Assembly (NCBI RefSeq): GCF_015291645.1 | Contig: NZ_CP030055.1 | Coordinates: 5,146,001-5,210,000, forward strand | DNA: 64,000 bases | Direction: 5' to 3' | From: Bradyrhizobium sp. CCBAU 53340 | GTDB lineage: Bacteria > Pseudomonadota > Alphaproteobacteria > Rhizobiales > Xanthobacteraceae | Shown: positions 42,392 to 51,956 of the stretch, in pieces | Layout of the letters: the number at the start of each line of letters is the position of its first letter | Numbering within the stretch: position 1 is the stretch's first letter | The notes under the pieces: model-generated | Seen by the model: the letters and a program-made list of their open reading frames with translations, nothing else | The model's database searches: none | What the model was told of the DNA's origin: nothing | Made by a program: the position numbers and the translations under genes

Positions 42392-42964
42392 ATGGAAGGC
42401 GAGACCTTCCTCTGGCTGATACGACATGCCCCCGTCGACGGCGTCGCTGGGACCATCCATGCGGCTGATGCGCCCGCCGATCTCGGCGATCGCGCGCGGC
42501 TGGAGATGCTACGCCAGCGTCTGCCGCAAGATGCGGCGAGCTATGCCAGCCCGGCGCGACGCACGGTCGACACGGCGCACGCGATGGGGCTCGAGCCCGA
42601 ACTGGTGCCCGAATTCGGCGAGCAGGATTTTGGCGAATGGACCGGCCGCAAGCACGATGAACTCGCCGCGACTGGCGGCGCGGCCTATGCGCTGTTCTGG
42701 CGCGATCCCGCGCGCGGACGGCCGCCGGGGGGCGAAAGCTTCGAGGAGCAGGTTGCGCGCGTCCGTCTGGGCCTGTCGAGGATCGACGCGGGTATGGCCA
42801 CGCTCGTCGTGCATTCCGGCACGATTCGCGCCGCGCTCAGCATCGCGCTCGACCTAACGCCGCAGGCGGCGTTGCGCTTCGTGATCGATCCGCTATCGCT
42901 GACCCGGATCGACCGGCTCGCGACCGGCTGGCGCGTTGTGTCGGTCAATCAGCGGATCAGCTAG
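42392..42964 (+). CDS. Histidine phosphatase, probable alpha-ribazole phosphatase
   Basis: 190 residues. The phosphoglycerate-mutase-like core shows the catalytic RH motif in LIRHAPVDG, YASPARRTVDTAHA with its conserved Arg, the acidic EFGEQDFGEWTGRKHDEL, and the second His in VVHSGTIRAAL. Next to cobT the natural role is removal of phosphate from alpha-ribazole 5-phosphate or adenosylcobalamin 5'-phosphate (CobC of Salmonella). A strong AAGGAG site precedes the ATG at 42392. Its end overlaps the cobT end by eight bases, tail to tail. Confidence 0.8.
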   Translation: MEGETFLWLIRHAPVDGVAGTIHAADAPADLGDRARLEMLRQRLPQDAASYASPARRTVDTAHAMGLEPELVPEFGEQDFGEWTGRKHDELAATGGAAYALFWRDPARGRPPGGESFEEQVARVRLGLSRIDAGMATLVVHSGTIRAALSIALDLTPQAALRFVIDPLSLTRIDRLATGWRVVSVNQRIS

Positions 42965-44009
42965 GCCTGTCAGGCACACTGGCCTGTGCGAACGTCGCCA
43001 TCTCGTTGTGAAGCGCGCAAGCCGATCGCACCAGCGGCAGCGCGATCGCAGCACCCGATCCTTCGCCGAGCCTGAGATCGAGGCTGATCAGCGGCTGCAC
43101 GTTCAGCGCCCGCAGCACCAGCCGATGCCCCTGCTCCGCCGATTGATGCGAGGGCAGCAGGAATTTTTGGCAGGACGGATTGAGCCGCACCGCCGCGAGC
43201 GCCGCCACCGAGACGATGAAACCGTCAATCAGCACGGGAATGCGCGCCTGCGCCGCCGCGATGATCGCGCCTGAAATCGCCGCGATCTCGAGGCCACCGA
43301 CGGCGCACAGGATTTGTTCGGGCGAGCCGCCCGCCACGCCATGGCGCGCGATCGCGGCCTCGATCACGCGTACCTTGTGCGCGCGGCCCGCCGCATCGAC
43401 GCCGGTGCCGCTGCCCGCGATCTCCTCGGCGCTGATGCCGAGCAGGCTTGCAGCTATCGCCGCCGACGTCGTGGTGTTGCCGATGCCCATCTCGCCGAAG
43501 ATCAGCAGATCAGGCTGAGTGGCCTTCGTCCGCGCAACAGCGCGCTGACCGGCCCCAAGAGCGAATACCAGCTCCGCCGGCGTGAGCGCAGGCTCAATGC
43601 TGAAATCGCGCGTGCCGCGGCGCGGCTTGTCGGTGACGATGCCTGGCATCTCTTCCTGCGCGAGCGTGCCGGCGTCAACGACCTCGAGGCTCGAACCAAG
43701 CTCGCGCGCCAATACCGAGATCGCAGCGCCTCCGGACGCGAAATTCGCCATCATCGCAATGGTGACGGCTTGCGGATAGGCCGACAGGCCCTGAGCGACG
43801 ATGCCGTGATCGCCGGCGAAGATGACGATCGGCACACGCGCGGCGCACGGCTGCTCGGTTGCCTGCAGACCGGCCAGCTCGATCGCGAGCTGCTCGAGCC
43901 GGCCGAGCGCACCGGTCGGCTTTGTCAGTTGCGCTTGCCGCGCGATTGCCGCCTCGCGATGAGCGATGGAAACCTCGGGGCACTTCTGGGTGATCCATTC
44001 GGGGAGCAT
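42957..44009 (-). CDS. cobT: Nicotinate-nucleotide:dimethylbenzimidazole phosphoribosyltransferase
   Basis: 350 residues, matching CobT (Salmonella numbering; CobU in Pseudomonas denitrificans). It transfers phosphoribose from nicotinate mononucleotide to dimethylbenzimidazole. Signatures: LTKPTGALGRLEQLAIELAG, VFAGDHGIVAQGLSAYPQ, GEMGIGNTTTSAAI, and the C-terminal LRLGEGSGAAIALPL with the catalytic Glu. It is the last gene of the riboswitch operon, ten bases after cobF. bluB, which makes the base, lies at the other end of the cluster. Confidence 0.95.
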   Translation of the reverse strand: MLPEWITQKCPEVSIAHREAAIARQAQLTKPTGALGRLEQLAIELAGLQATEQPCAARVPIVIFAGDHGIVAQGLSAYPQAVTIAMMANFASGGAAISVLARELGSSLEVVDAGTLAQEEMPGIVTDKPRRGTRDFSIEPALTPAELVFALGAGQRAVARTKATQPDLLIFGEMGIGNTTTSAAIAASLLGISAEEIAGSGTGVDAAGRAHKVRVIEAAIARHGVAGGSPEQILCAVGGLEIAAISGAIIAAAQARIPVLIDGFIVSVAALAAVRLNPSCQKFLLPSHQSAEQGHRLVLRALNVQPLISLDLRLGEGSGAAIALPLVRSACALHNEMATFAQASVPDRPS

Positions 44010-44019
44010 GCTGCCTCGC

Positions 44020-44769
44020 TTATGGCCTGCGCTTGAGAATGTAACTGTCCATGATCCAGCCGTGACGCTCGCGCGCCTGTTGCCGCGCGGCGACGATGCG
44101 CGGGCCGACCTCAGTCAGCGCGCCGGACAGGATGATCTGGTCGGCCATGCCGAGATAGGCGCCCCACCAGATGTGAATTCTATCGGGATCGAGCGACTGG
44201 AACGCCGTGCCGCCGTCGAGCATCACGACGACGGTGTCGACGCCTTGAGGCCAGCCACCTTCGCGCAAGCGGCGTCCCGTCGTCACCATGAACGGCTCGC
44301 CGATATCGTTGAGCGGCAGCGCATGCGCGGCACACAGCGCCTGGATCGAGGTGATGCCGGGCACGACCTCGATCCTGGGCAACGGATTGAGCCGCCGGGC
44401 GATGCGCAGCGAGGAATCGTAGAGCGAGGGGTCCCCCCAGATCAGCAAAGCGACTCTGCCCTCACCACCGAGATGGCTTTCGATTGTCTTCGACCAGGTC
44501 GCGGCGACCGCGTCGTGCCAGTCATCCACCCCCTTGCGATAATCGGCTTCACCGCTGTCGCGCACGGGAAGATCGAATTCGGCGATGCGCGTCGCGTCGT
44601 TGGCGAGCACATCGGCGCAGATCGCCCGCCTGAGCTCGGCCAGATCGGACTTTGCAGTCCCCTTGCGCGGGATCAGGACGAGATCGGCGGCGTTGATCGC
44701 AGCGATCGCGGCACGCGTCAGCTGGCCGGGATCGCCGCAACCGATGCCGATCAGAGCGAGCGTCATCAT
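44020..44769 (-). CDS. cobF: Precorrin-6A synthase (deacetylating)
   Basis: 249 residues of the SAM-dependent tetrapyrrole methylase fold, starting TLALIGIGCGDPGQLTRAA and containing LLIWGDPSLYDSSLRI and VVPGITSIQALCAAHALP. CobF methylates C1 and removes the acetyl fragment; it is diagnostic of the aerobic pathway. It overlaps cobA by four bases. Confidence 0.93.
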   Translation of the reverse strand: MMTLALIGIGCGDPGQLTRAAIAAINAADLVLIPRKGTAKSDLAELRRAICADVLANDATRIAEFDLPVRDSGEADYRKGVDDWHDAVAATWSKTIESHLGGEGRVALLIWGDPSLYDSSLRIARRLNPLPRIEVVPGITSIQALCAAHALPLNDIGEPFMVTTGRRLREGGWPQGVDTVVVMLDGGTAFQSLDPDRIHIWWGAYLGMADQIILSGALTEVGPRIVAARQQARERHGWIMDSYILKRRP

Positions 44770-45497
44770 GACGGATAGTCCCCTGCCAGTGCGCCGAACA
44801 TGATCACGGCCGCCGTGGAAGCCGCACCACCGCGCGCAAGCTGCTCAGCAAGCTCGACAATCGTGGTGCGGACCAGACGCTCGTCGGCGCGGCCGAGGGA
44901 TTCGGCGAATAGCGCCGGAGTGCCAGGTGAGAGGCCGTGCTCGATCAACTTCGCGACCAATGCCGGAAAGGTGCGACGGCCCATATAGACCACGGTCGTT
45001 GCATCCGGATCGGCCAGCGCAGCCCAGTTCAAGTTCTCCGGCAGCCCACCGGTGACGTCGGCGCCGGTGACGAACTGCACCCGGCGCGAGGTGTGACGAC
45101 GGGTCAGCGGAATCCCGGCCTGCGCGGCGGCAACGCAAGCCGAGGTGACGCCGGGAATGATCTCGTAGCCGATGCCGGCCTCGCGCAGCGTCTCGATCTC
45201 CTCCTCGAGCCGGCCAAAGATGCCGGCATCGCCCGATTTCAGCCGCACGACGCGCGCGCCCGTCGCGGCATAGTCGACCAACAGGCGATTGACATGATGC
45301 TGTTTTGTCGACGGTCGCCCTGCCCGCTTTCCGACAGCGACGAGATTGGCACCGGGCCGCGCCAGATCGAGAATCGCGCCGGAGGCGAGATCGTCATAGA
45401 GCACGACGTCGGCATCGCGCAGCCGCGCGGCGCCCTTGAGCGTGAGAAGCTCGGGATCGCCGGGGCCGGCGGAAACAAAGGAGACAAAACCGCTCAC
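44766..45497 (-). CDS. cobA: Uroporphyrinogen-III C-methyltransferase
   Basis: 243 residues. SUMT motifs: SAGPGDPELLTLKGAARLRDAD in the glycine-rich loop, VRLKSGDAGIFGRLEEEIETL, and ITPL-like GIPLTRRHTSRRVQFVTG. It methylates uroporphyrinogen III at C2 and C7 to give precorrin-2, the branch point toward cobalamin and sirohaem. It overlaps both neighbours by four bases (ATGA). Confidence 0.95.
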   Translation of the reverse strand: MSGFVSFVSAGPGDPELLTLKGAARLRDADVVLYDDLASGAILDLARPGANLVAVGKRAGRPSTKQHHVNRLLVDYAATGARVVRLKSGDAGIFGRLEEEIETLREAGIGYEIIPGVTSACVAAAQAGIPLTRRHTSRRVQFVTGADVTGGLPENLNWAALADPDATTVVYMGRRTFPALVAKLIEHGLSPGTPALFAESLGRADERLVRTTIVELAEQLARGGAASTAAVIMFGALAGDYPS

Positions 45498-46807
45498 CGG
45501 TCCTCCGCGATCAGATGGAAGAACGTGCCGGTGGCCTGCCCGCGCCGTGACCCGGTCTCGGCGATGACCGCACCTGTCGCATCATGCACGACCGCCAGCG
45601 GCGTATCGGGCTGGGCAAGAATGGTCGAATAATGGAATTCGTGGCCACGCAGCCGCGCGCCGGGCTGATGCCCCGGCATCGGCGCTGCGAGCGCGGCAAG
45701 ACGATAGCCCAGATGCATGCGGCGCGTGGCAAAGCTCGTCTCCAGCCCGAGCAGGCCCGTCATCTCGTGGCGGACACCATCGGCATCGGTCAAAGCTGTT
45801 CCGAGCACCATATAACCCCCGCATTCACCGTGTACGGGCCGCGTCTCGGCAAAGGCGCGCAGGCCGCCGCGAAAGCGCACATTACCCGCGATCCTGCCAG
45901 CATGCAGCTCGGGATAGCCGCCGGGCAGCCAGCACACGTCCGCACTGGCGTCGGGCGCTTCGTCGGCGAGCGGCGAGAATGTCGAGATCTCCGCGCCGGC
46001 CGAACGCCAGGCTTCCAGCATGTGCGGATAGACAAAGGAGAATGCCGCATCGCGGGCCAGCGCAATGCGTTGCCCCGGTGGCGTGACGTTGAGACCGCGT
46101 GCGGCGGCCTGCGGCGACCAGGCGGTCGCCGATCGCAGCACCGCGTCGAGATCGACATGCTCGGCGACAAAGCGCGCGGCCTCGTCGATCAGCTTGCCGA
46201 TTTCGGCCTGCTCCTCGGCCTGGACCAGGCCGAGATGCCGCTTCGGCAGGCTGATCTCGGCATGACGCGGCAGCGCGCCGAACACGGCGATGCCGGCATC
46301 ATCAAGCGCGCGCCGCACCAGGTCTTCGTGGCGCGGGCTAGCGATACGGTTGAGCACGACGCCCGCAAGCCGAACACCGGCGCGATAGTCGCGCAAGCCC
46401 GCGGCGATCGCCGCCGCCGTCTGAGCCTGCCCTGACGGATCAATCACCAGAACCACCGGCCAGCCCAGCATCTCCGCGATGTCGGCGGTGGCACCGGTGC
46501 CCGAAACACCGCGCGTGGCAACGCCATCGAATAGCCCCATCGAGCCCTCGGCGAGCACGACGTCGGCATCGCTGCCCCGGCTCACCAACTGTTCGATCGC
46601 CGCACGATCCATCGCCCAGCTATCGACATTGACCGAAGCGCGGCCTGTGGCGACGGCATGAAAGGCGGGATCGATATAGTCGGGCCCGCTCTTGAAGCAT
46701 TGCACGTTCAATCCGCGATTGCGCCAGGCGCGCGCGAGCGCCAGCGTCAGCGTGGTCTTGCCGACGCCTGAGGCGGGCGCCGAGATGACGAGCCCTGCCG
46801 CCATCAC
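45494..46807 (-). CDS. cobB: Cobyrinate / hydrogenobyrinate a,c-diamide synthase
   Basis: 437 residues. The N-terminal ATP-binding domain begins [20 protein letters not shown]. The C-terminal class I glutaminase domain has [15 protein letters not shown] with the catalytic Cys, and [10 protein letters not shown] near the end. It amidates the a and c side chains of hydrogenobyrinic acid using glutamine and ATP. It overlaps cobM and cobA by four bases each. Confidence 0.95.
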   Translation of the reverse strand: MMAAGLVISAPASGVGKTTLTLALARAWRNRGLNVQCFKSGPDYIDPAFHAVATGRASVNVDSWAMDRAAIEQLVSRGSDADVVLAEGSMGLFDGVATRGVSGTGATADIAEMLGWPVVLVIDPSGQAQTAAAIAAGLRDYRAGVRLAGVVLNRIASPRHEDLVRRALDDAGIAVFGALPRHAEISLPKRHLGLVQAEEQAEIGKLIDEAARFVAEHVDLDAVLRSATAWSPQAAARGLNVTPPGQRIALARDAAFSFVYPHMLEAWRSAGAEISTFSPLADEAPDASADVCWLPGGYPELHAGRIAGNVRFRGGLRAFAETRPVHGECGGYMVLGTALTDADGVRHEMTGLLGLETSFATRRMHLGYRLAALAAPMPGHQPGARLRGHEFHYSTILAQPDTPLAVVHDATGAVIAETGSRRGQATGTFFHLIAEDR

Positions 46808-47586
46808 GATACCTCCGGAAAGCGCGGCTCGGCACCGATGGGCCGATAGCGACGATCATAGTCGACGGCATAGAGGCGGCTTTCGTCGAAATCCGCCTCG
46901 CCAAGCGTCTTGCCGACCAGGATCAGCGCCGTGCGCTCCATCTCGACGCCGACGCTAGCATCGAGCGTTGCAAGCGTGGCGCGGACGATGCGCTGGTCGG
47001 GCCAGCTCGCGCGCCAGACAATCGCGACCGGACACTCCGCGCCGTAATGCGGCGTGAGGTCGGCGACGACCTTGTCGAGCAGATGGATCGAGAGATGGAT
47101 CGCAAGCACCGCGCCGGTTGCGGCGAAAGCTGCGAGCGTCTCGCCCTCCGGCATTGCGCTGGCGCGGCCCGGCGTGCGCGTCAGCACCACCGACTGGGCA
47201 AGGCCCGGCAGCGTCAGTTCGGCCTCGAGGGCGGCGGCGGCGGCAGAGAATGAGGGAACACCTGGCGTCACGGTATAGGGGATGTTGAGTGCGCGCAGGC
47301 GGCGGAGTTGCTCACCCATCGCCGACCAGATCGAGAGATCGCCGGAATGCAGCCGCGCAACGTCCTTGCCTTCCGCATCCGCGGCGGCCATCTCGGCGAT
47401 GATCTCGTCGAGCGACAGCGGCGCTGTGTTGACGATCCGCGCGCCGGGCGGGCAATGCGCCAGGACGCCCTCGGGCACCAGCGAGCCGGCATAGAGGCAA
47501 ACCGGACAGGCCGCGATCAGATCGCGTCCGCGCAAAGTGAGAAGGTCGGGGGCACCCGGCCCGGCGCCGATGAAGTGCACCGTCAT
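46804..47586 (-). CDS. cobM: Precorrin-4 C11-methyltransferase
   Basis: 260 residues. The methylase fold starts [19 protein letters not shown] and has [37 protein letters not shown] and [13 protein letters not shown], a set typical of CobM/CbiF. It adds the C11 methyl group to precorrin-4. I chose the ATG at 47586, which overlaps the cobE stop as ATGA; a longer in-frame extension is Arg-rich and not family-like. Confidence 0.95.
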   Translation of the reverse strand: MTVHFIGAGPGAPDLLTLRGRDLIAACPVCLYAGSLVPEGVLAHCPPGARIVNTAPLSLDEIIAEMAAADAEGKDVARLHSGDLSIWSAMGEQLRRLRALNIPYTVTPGVPSFSAAAAALEAELTLPGLAQSVVLTRTPGRASAMPEGETLAAFAATGAVLAIHLSIHLLDKVVADLTPHYGAECPVAIVWRASWPDQRIVRATLATLDASVGVEMERTALILVGKTLGEADFDESRLYAVDYDRRYRPIGAEPRFPEVS

Positions 47587-47951
47587 GGGCCATCTCCCTC
47601 CGCAATCGCGGCGGTCGCGGTGCAATCCTGCGAGATCACCCGCGTCGCGATGAGCCGCGCGCGCGGACCGGCCGCCGCGAGCGCTGCCGCCTCGGCAACA
47701 GAGCCCGTTCCGAACTTTTCCACGACAAGTTTCGACTGCGTCGGCGTCGAGACACCGGCAAGCGCGTCGGCCGGCACGGCCTTGATCGGAACGCCGCACT
47801 CCCGAGCAAGTTGCTTCAGCACCTCCGCGTCAGCCTTATCGCTGACGGTCGCCACGGCCGAAAGGCCTTCGGGGCCGCCCGCCGCCGCAAGCGCCTCGCG
47901 CAACGAGGCCAGTGTGACATCCTTCTTGAATCCGAGCCCGGCGACCTTCAT
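47583..47951 (-). CDS. cobE: CobE / CbiG C-terminal domain protein
   Basis: 122 residues starting [21 protein letters not shown], followed by [35 protein letters not shown] and [24 protein letters not shown], the conserved layout of CobE, equivalent to the C-terminal part of CbiG. The exact biochemical task in the aerobic pathway is not settled. Both ends are four-base overlaps with cobL and cobM. Confidence 0.9.
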   Translation of the reverse strand: MKVAGLGFKKDVTLASLREALAAAGGPEGLSAVATVSDKADAEVLKQLARECGVPIKAVPADALAGVSTPTQSKLVVEKFGTGSVAEAAALAAAGPRARLIATRVISQDCTATAAIAEGDGP

Positions 47952-49141
47952 CGGACGGCACTCCATTGCACCACCGGCCGCGCGGCCTCCCACGAGCGAT
48001 AACGGCCAAGTGGAGCGGCATGCGCGATCTCGACCCGCATCAGCTCGCCGCCGTAGCGCTGATGCAGCGCGCCGAGCAGCGCTTCCGTCTCCAGCGTTAC
48101 CGCATGCGCAACGAGCCGGGTGCCCGGCGCCAGTTGCGACCAGATGGCGTCGAACATTGCGTTATCGAGACCTCCGCCGATGAAGACGGCATCCGGCGCC
48201 TCCAGCGCGGCAAGGGCTTCAGGCGCTTTTCCGGTAATAACGGTGATCCGATGTGCCAGCCCGAACACGGCCGCATTGCTGCGGATGTTCGCGGCGCGAT
48301 CCTCGAGCGCCTCGATGGCAATCGCGTCTCCCCCGCACAACGTCCACTCCACCGAGATCGAGCCTGAGCCGGCGCCGATATCCCACAGCCGCTCGCCGGG
48401 ACGCGGCACCAGCGCCGACAGCGCGAGTGCGCGCACCGGACGTTTGGTGATCTGACCGTCATGGGCGAAGAGATCGTCAGGAAGACCGGAGCTGCGGGGC
48501 ATACCCTGCGCACCTCTCGCCTCAACGGCGACCGCAACGAGGCTTCCGGCGAGGTCGCCTGCAAAGTTGTCTACACGGTGCTCTGCAACGGCTTCGCGTG
48601 GCCCGCCGAGCGCCGCGAGCGTCCAGAACGCTGACGCTCCCCATCCGCGCTCGCTCAGCCATTCCGCGAGATCACCGGCGGCCTTGCCATCGCGCACGAG
48701 ACAAATGATCCGCGCGCCCGGCGCGAGATGCGGCACGAGACGCTCGAATGGCGCGGCATGCAGTCCAAGGCAGGCGACGGATTCGAGCCGCCAGCCAAGT
48801 CGCGCAGCCGCAAGCGAGAAGGTCGAGGGCGCCGAATGTGCGATCCACTCACCCGCATCGAGCTTCTCGGCAAGGCCTGCGCCCGCGCCGTGCCAGAACG
48901 GATCGCCGGAGGCGAGCACGGCCGTCGGCCGGCCGCGGCAGCTCAGCACGACATCCACGTCGAACGGCACCGGCCACAGGCGGCCGCGACTGGTGATGCC
49001 CGCAAGCGCGAGATGACGCTCGCCGCCAAAGACAGTTTCCGCGCTCGCAAGCGCCTTTCGGCTTGCTTCCGAGAGCCCAGCAAGGCCATCTTCGCCGATA
49101 CCGATGATGGTCAGCCAGGGATCAGCCAAGGAATCACCCAT
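47948..49141 (-). CDS. cobL: Precorrin-6Y C5,15-methyltransferase (decarboxylating)
   Basis: 397 residues, a CbiE-CbiT fusion as in other aerobic producers. The N-terminal half (1 to about 200) is a tetrapyrrole methylase (WLTIIGIGEDGLAGLS, VLASGDPFWHGAGAGL). The C-terminal half is a Rossmann methyltransferase (ERLWDIGAGSGSISVEW, PDAVFIGGGLDNAM). It methylates C5 and C15 and removes the C12 acetate carboxyl. Its ATG shares bases with the ATG of cobK on the other strand (49139-49142). A preceding operon read from cobJ would have to cross the antisense of cobK, or a local promoter within cobK is used. Confidence 0.95.
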   Translation of the reverse strand: MGDSLADPWLTIIGIGEDGLAGLSEASRKALASAETVFGGERHLALAGITSRGRLWPVPFDVDVVLSCRGRPTAVLASGDPFWHGAGAGLAEKLDAGEWIAHSAPSTFSLAAARLGWRLESVACLGLHAAPFERLVPHLAPGARIICLVRDGKAAGDLAEWLSERGWGASAFWTLAALGGPREAVAEHRVDNFAGDLAGSLVAVAVEARGAQGMPRSSGLPDDLFAHDGQITKRPVRALALSALVPRPGERLWDIGAGSGSISVEWTLCGGDAIAIEALEDRAANIRSNAAVFGLAHRITVITGKAPEALAALEAPDAVFIGGGLDNAMFDAIWSQLAPGTRLVAHAVTLETEALLGALHQRYGGELMRVEIAHAAPLGRYRSWEAARPVVQWSAVR

Positions 49142-49886
49142 GATGCGCGCCCTTATTCTGGGCGGAATTGCCGATGCGAGCCTGCTCGCGACGGAAATCG
49201 CGCGCGCGGGTATCGACGCGGTCTATTCCTATGGCGGCCGCACCCGCGCCCCGGCCGATCAGCCACTGCCGACCCGCATTGGCGGCTTTGGCGGCGTCAG
49301 CGGGCTCGCCGATACCATCCGCCGCGAAGGCATCACCCATGTGATCGACGCCACGCATCCCTTTGCCGCCGAGATGAGCCGCAACGCGATCGCGGCATGC
49401 GCGGAAACCGGCACGCCGCTGATCGCACTCGAGCGTGCGCCCTGGGCAAAAACGACCGGCGACACCTGGATCGAAGTGGCTGATGTCAGCGCCGCGGCTG
49501 CCGCCCTGCCGGAAGCGCCCACCAACGTGTTTCTCGCCATCGGCCGCCAGCATATCGCACCGTTCGCGAGCAAGGCACAGCACGCCTACACGCTCCGCTT
49601 CGTCGATCCGCCCGAAGCGCCCCTGCCCTTCGCCGCGGATGTCATCGTATCGCGCGGCCCGTTCACACTCGATGGCGAGCTGGAGATGATGCGCGTGCGC
49701 GGCATCGCCTGGATCGTTGCCCGCAATTCCGGCGGCGACGGCGCACGCGCCAAGATCGACGCGGCCCGCATGCTCGGCCTGCCCGTGATCATGATCGCGC
49801 GGCCGAAGCTGCCCGAACGACCGCGGGTCGAAAGCGTCGCTGAAGTGATGCAGTGGCTCGGTCATCGGACCTGCCTCGGCGCGTAG
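49140..49886 (+). CDS. cobK: Precorrin-6A reductase, antisense within the cob operon
   Basis: 248 residues starting MMRALILGGIADASLLA, with DATHPFAAEMSRNA, GRQHIAPFASKA, and VSRGPFTLDGELEMMR, all typical of CobK. It reduces precorrin-6A to precorrin-6B with NADPH. AAGGA lies before the ATG at 49140 (a second ATG follows directly). It is the only core pathway gene on the plus strand in this stretch: its first codon overlaps that of cobL, and its last 25 bases overlap the end of cobJ. Its promoter must lie within cobL. Confidence 0.95.
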   Translation: MMRALILGGIADASLLATEIARAGIDAVYSYGGRTRAPADQPLPTRIGGFGGVSGLADTIRREGITHVIDATHPFAAEMSRNAIAACAETGTPLIALERAPWAKTTGDTWIEVADVSAAAAALPEAPTNVFLAIGRQHIAPFASKAQHAYTLRFVDPPEAPLPFAADVIVSRGPFTLDGELEMMRVRGIAWIVARNSGGDGARAKIDAARMLGLPVIMIARPKLPERPRVESVAEVMQWLGHRTCLGA

Positions 49887-50596
49887 ACCCAGCGGCCGAC
49901 ACGGCGGGTCTGCGAATTGCCGACGATGACAAGCGTACGCATGTCGGCCATTTCGGGCGTCGCCTCGTTCAGCGTCACGGTCACGATTCTCTCGTCAGGC
50001 GTGCTGATCGCGCGCGCGAAAATCACGAGGCGCTCGCCGCAGCCGGCTTCCTTCAGCACCGCGAGCGCGCGGCCAAATCCCTCCGGCCGGCTCGCTGAGC
50101 GCGGATTGTACATCGCAATCGAAAAATCCGCGTCCGCCGCAAGCCGCAGGCGTTGCTCGATCACAGTCCACGGCTTGAGATTGTCGGAGAGGTTGATCGC
50201 GCAAAAATCATGGCCGAGCGGCGCGCCGGCGCGCGCCGCGGCGGCCAGCATCGCTGTGATACCCGGCAGCACGCGGATCGGCAGATCCTGATAGTGCGGT
50301 GCCTGTTCGAGCGCCTCGAACACGGCCGATGCCATCGCAAAAACGCCGGGATCGCCGGAGGAGACGACCACCACCTGCCCGCCTTCGGCGGCGAGCCGCA
50401 GGGCTTCTGCTGCCCGCCGCAGCTCCTCCCGGTTATCCGACGGATGTAGCTTCAGGCCGGCTCGCGGCGGAACGCGCGCGACATAAGGTGCATATCCCAG
50501 GATGTCCGTTGCTGCCGCAAGCGCGGCGGAGACCTCCGGCGTCACCAGCACATCACTGCCCGGCCCGAGGCCTGCGATGGTCAGCGTGCCCGTCAT
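49862..50596 (-). CDS. cobJ: Precorrin-3B C17-methyltransferase
   Basis: 244 residues. Motifs TLTIAGLGPGSDVLVTPEV, VVVVSSGDPGVFAMASAV, VLPGITAMLAAAARAGAPLGHDFCAINLSD and YNPRSASRPEGFGRAL are characteristic of CobJ/CbiH, which methylates C17 and contracts the ring. The ATG at 50596 overlaps the cobI stop (ATGA). The 3' end overlaps cobK by 25 bases, tail to tail. Confidence 0.95.
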   Translation of the reverse strand: MTGTLTIAGLGPGSDVLVTPEVSAALAAATDILGYAPYVARVPPRAGLKLHPSDNREELRRAAEALRLAAEGGQVVVVSSGDPGVFAMASAVFEALEQAPHYQDLPIRVLPGITAMLAAAARAGAPLGHDFCAINLSDNLKPWTVIEQRLRLAADADFSIAMYNPRSASRPEGFGRALAVLKEAGCGERLVIFARAISTPDERIVTVTLNEATPEMADMRTLVIVGNSQTRRVGRWVYAPRQVR

Positions 50597-51324
50597 TCGG
50601 CGGCGTCCGGATAGCGACCCTTGCCGTGCACCAGAACGATCGCAAAGTAAGGACACTCAGTTGCGTCGATCTCGGCGAGCCGCGCGACACGCTCGCCCGG
50701 CATGGTGCCGCGCTCGACCAGCCAGGCATCGTCAAGCCGCCCGGCCGACGCGAGAGCGCGGCGCACCTTTGCAAGATTGCGGCCGGTCTTCATGATCACA
50801 AGCGCGTCGGAATCGCGCATGCGGCGTTCGAGCTCGGCTTCCGGAAGCGTGCCCATCAGCACCGTGGTCACGTCGTCGCCGAGCGCGATCGGTTGGCCGG
50901 CACCATTCCAGCAGCCGACCATGCCGGGAATGCCGGCGATCACCTCGATTTCGACGTGACCCTGCAGGCGCGCGTGCAGATGCATGAAGGAGCCGTAGAA
51001 ATAGGGATCGCCCTCGCAGAGCACGACGACATCGACCGCGCGCGACAGGCGGGCCAGACGCTCGGCCCATTCATCGTAGAAGCCAGCCAGCAGCTGGACA
51101 TAATCCGGGCTGTCGAAGGCAATCTCGGTGGTCACAGGATATTCCATCGGATATTCGGTGACGTCGGCAGCGAGCATGCCCTCCACGATGCGCCGCGCCT
51201 GTCCGGGCCGACCCGTCTTGCGGAAATAGGCGACATGCTTCGCGGTCCGTACCGTGCGATCGGCGCGCACGCTCATCAGATCAGGATCACCAGGGCCGAG
51301 ACCGCAGCAGATGATGCGTCCCAT
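50593..51324 (-). CDS. cobI: Precorrin-2 C20-methyltransferase
   Basis: 243 residues. It starts GRIICCGLGPGDPDLMSVRA and has VVVLCEGDPYFYGSFMHLHARL and VIAGIPGMVGCWNGAGQP, the standard CobI/CbiL pattern. It adds the C20 methyl group to precorrin-2. The start is two bases after the cobH stop. Confidence 0.95.
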   Translation of the reverse strand: MGRIICCGLGPGDPDLMSVRADRTVRTAKHVAYFRKTGRPGQARRIVEGMLAADVTEYPMEYPVTTEIAFDSPDYVQLLAGFYDEWAERLARLSRAVDVVVLCEGDPYFYGSFMHLHARLQGHVEIEVIAGIPGMVGCWNGAGQPIALGDDVTTVLMGTLPEAELERRMRDSDALVIMKTGRNLAKVRRALASAGRLDDAWLVERGTMPGERVARLAEIDATECPYFAIVLVHGKGRYPDAAE

Positions 51325-51326
51325 GG

Positions 51327-51956
51327 CTACTCGCTCCGGCTCGCCAGGGCATTCACGGCCGCGACCGTGATCGCGGAGCCGCCGAGGCGGCCTTCAACTG
51401 TGAGCGCCGGCACCGGCGGATCGGCCATCAGCGCCGCCTTGGATTCGGCTGCGCCGACGAAGCCGACCGGGCAGCCGATGATGGCCGCGGGCCGCGGGCA
51501 GCCGGGATCCTCCAGCATATTGAGGAGGTGAAACAGCGCCGTCGGCGCATTGCCGATCGCGACGATCGCCCCATTGAGGTGCGGCCGCCACAGCTCCAGC
51601 GCCGCGGCCGAGCGCGTGTTGTTCATGGACTTGGCCAGCACAGGAACGGTCTCGTCGCCAAGCGTGCAGATCACGGCGTTGGCTGCGGGCAATCTCGCGC
51701 GCGTAATGCCCTCGGAGACCATGCGCGCATCGCACAGGATCGGCGCCCCCTTCTGTAAGGCGGCGCGCGCGACTGTCGCCATGCCTGACGTGAAGCGGAT
51801 ATGCGCTTCAAGGCCCACCATGCCGGCGGCATGGATCATCCGCACCACGACCTGCTCTTCGTCAGGCGTGAAGCGCGCCAGATCGGCCTCGGCCCGGATG
51901 GTCGCAAAGGACTGCCGATAGATCGCCGCGCCGTCGGTCTCGTAAACGTGCGGCAT
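51327..51956 (-). CDS. cobH: Precorrin-8X methylmutase
   Basis: 209 residues from the ATG at 51956, which overlaps the cobG stop by one base (TGATG) and has a GGGAGGG site. The catalytic His42 sits in VRMIHAAGMV. Other conserved parts are ICTLGDETVPVLAKSMNNTRSAAA in general form, and AIIGCPVGFVGAAESKAAL. It moves the C11 methyl to C12, forming hydrogenobyrinic acid. Confidence 0.95.
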   Translation of the reverse strand: MPHVYETDGAAIYRQSFATIRAEADLARFTPDEEQVVVRMIHAAGMVGLEAHIRFTSGMATVARAALQKGAPILCDARMVSEGITRARLPAANAVICTLGDETVPVLAKSMNNTRSAAALELWRPHLNGAIVAIGNAPTALFHLLNMLEDPGCPRPAAIIGCPVGFVGAAESKAALMADPPVPALTVEGRLGGSAITVAAVNALASRSE

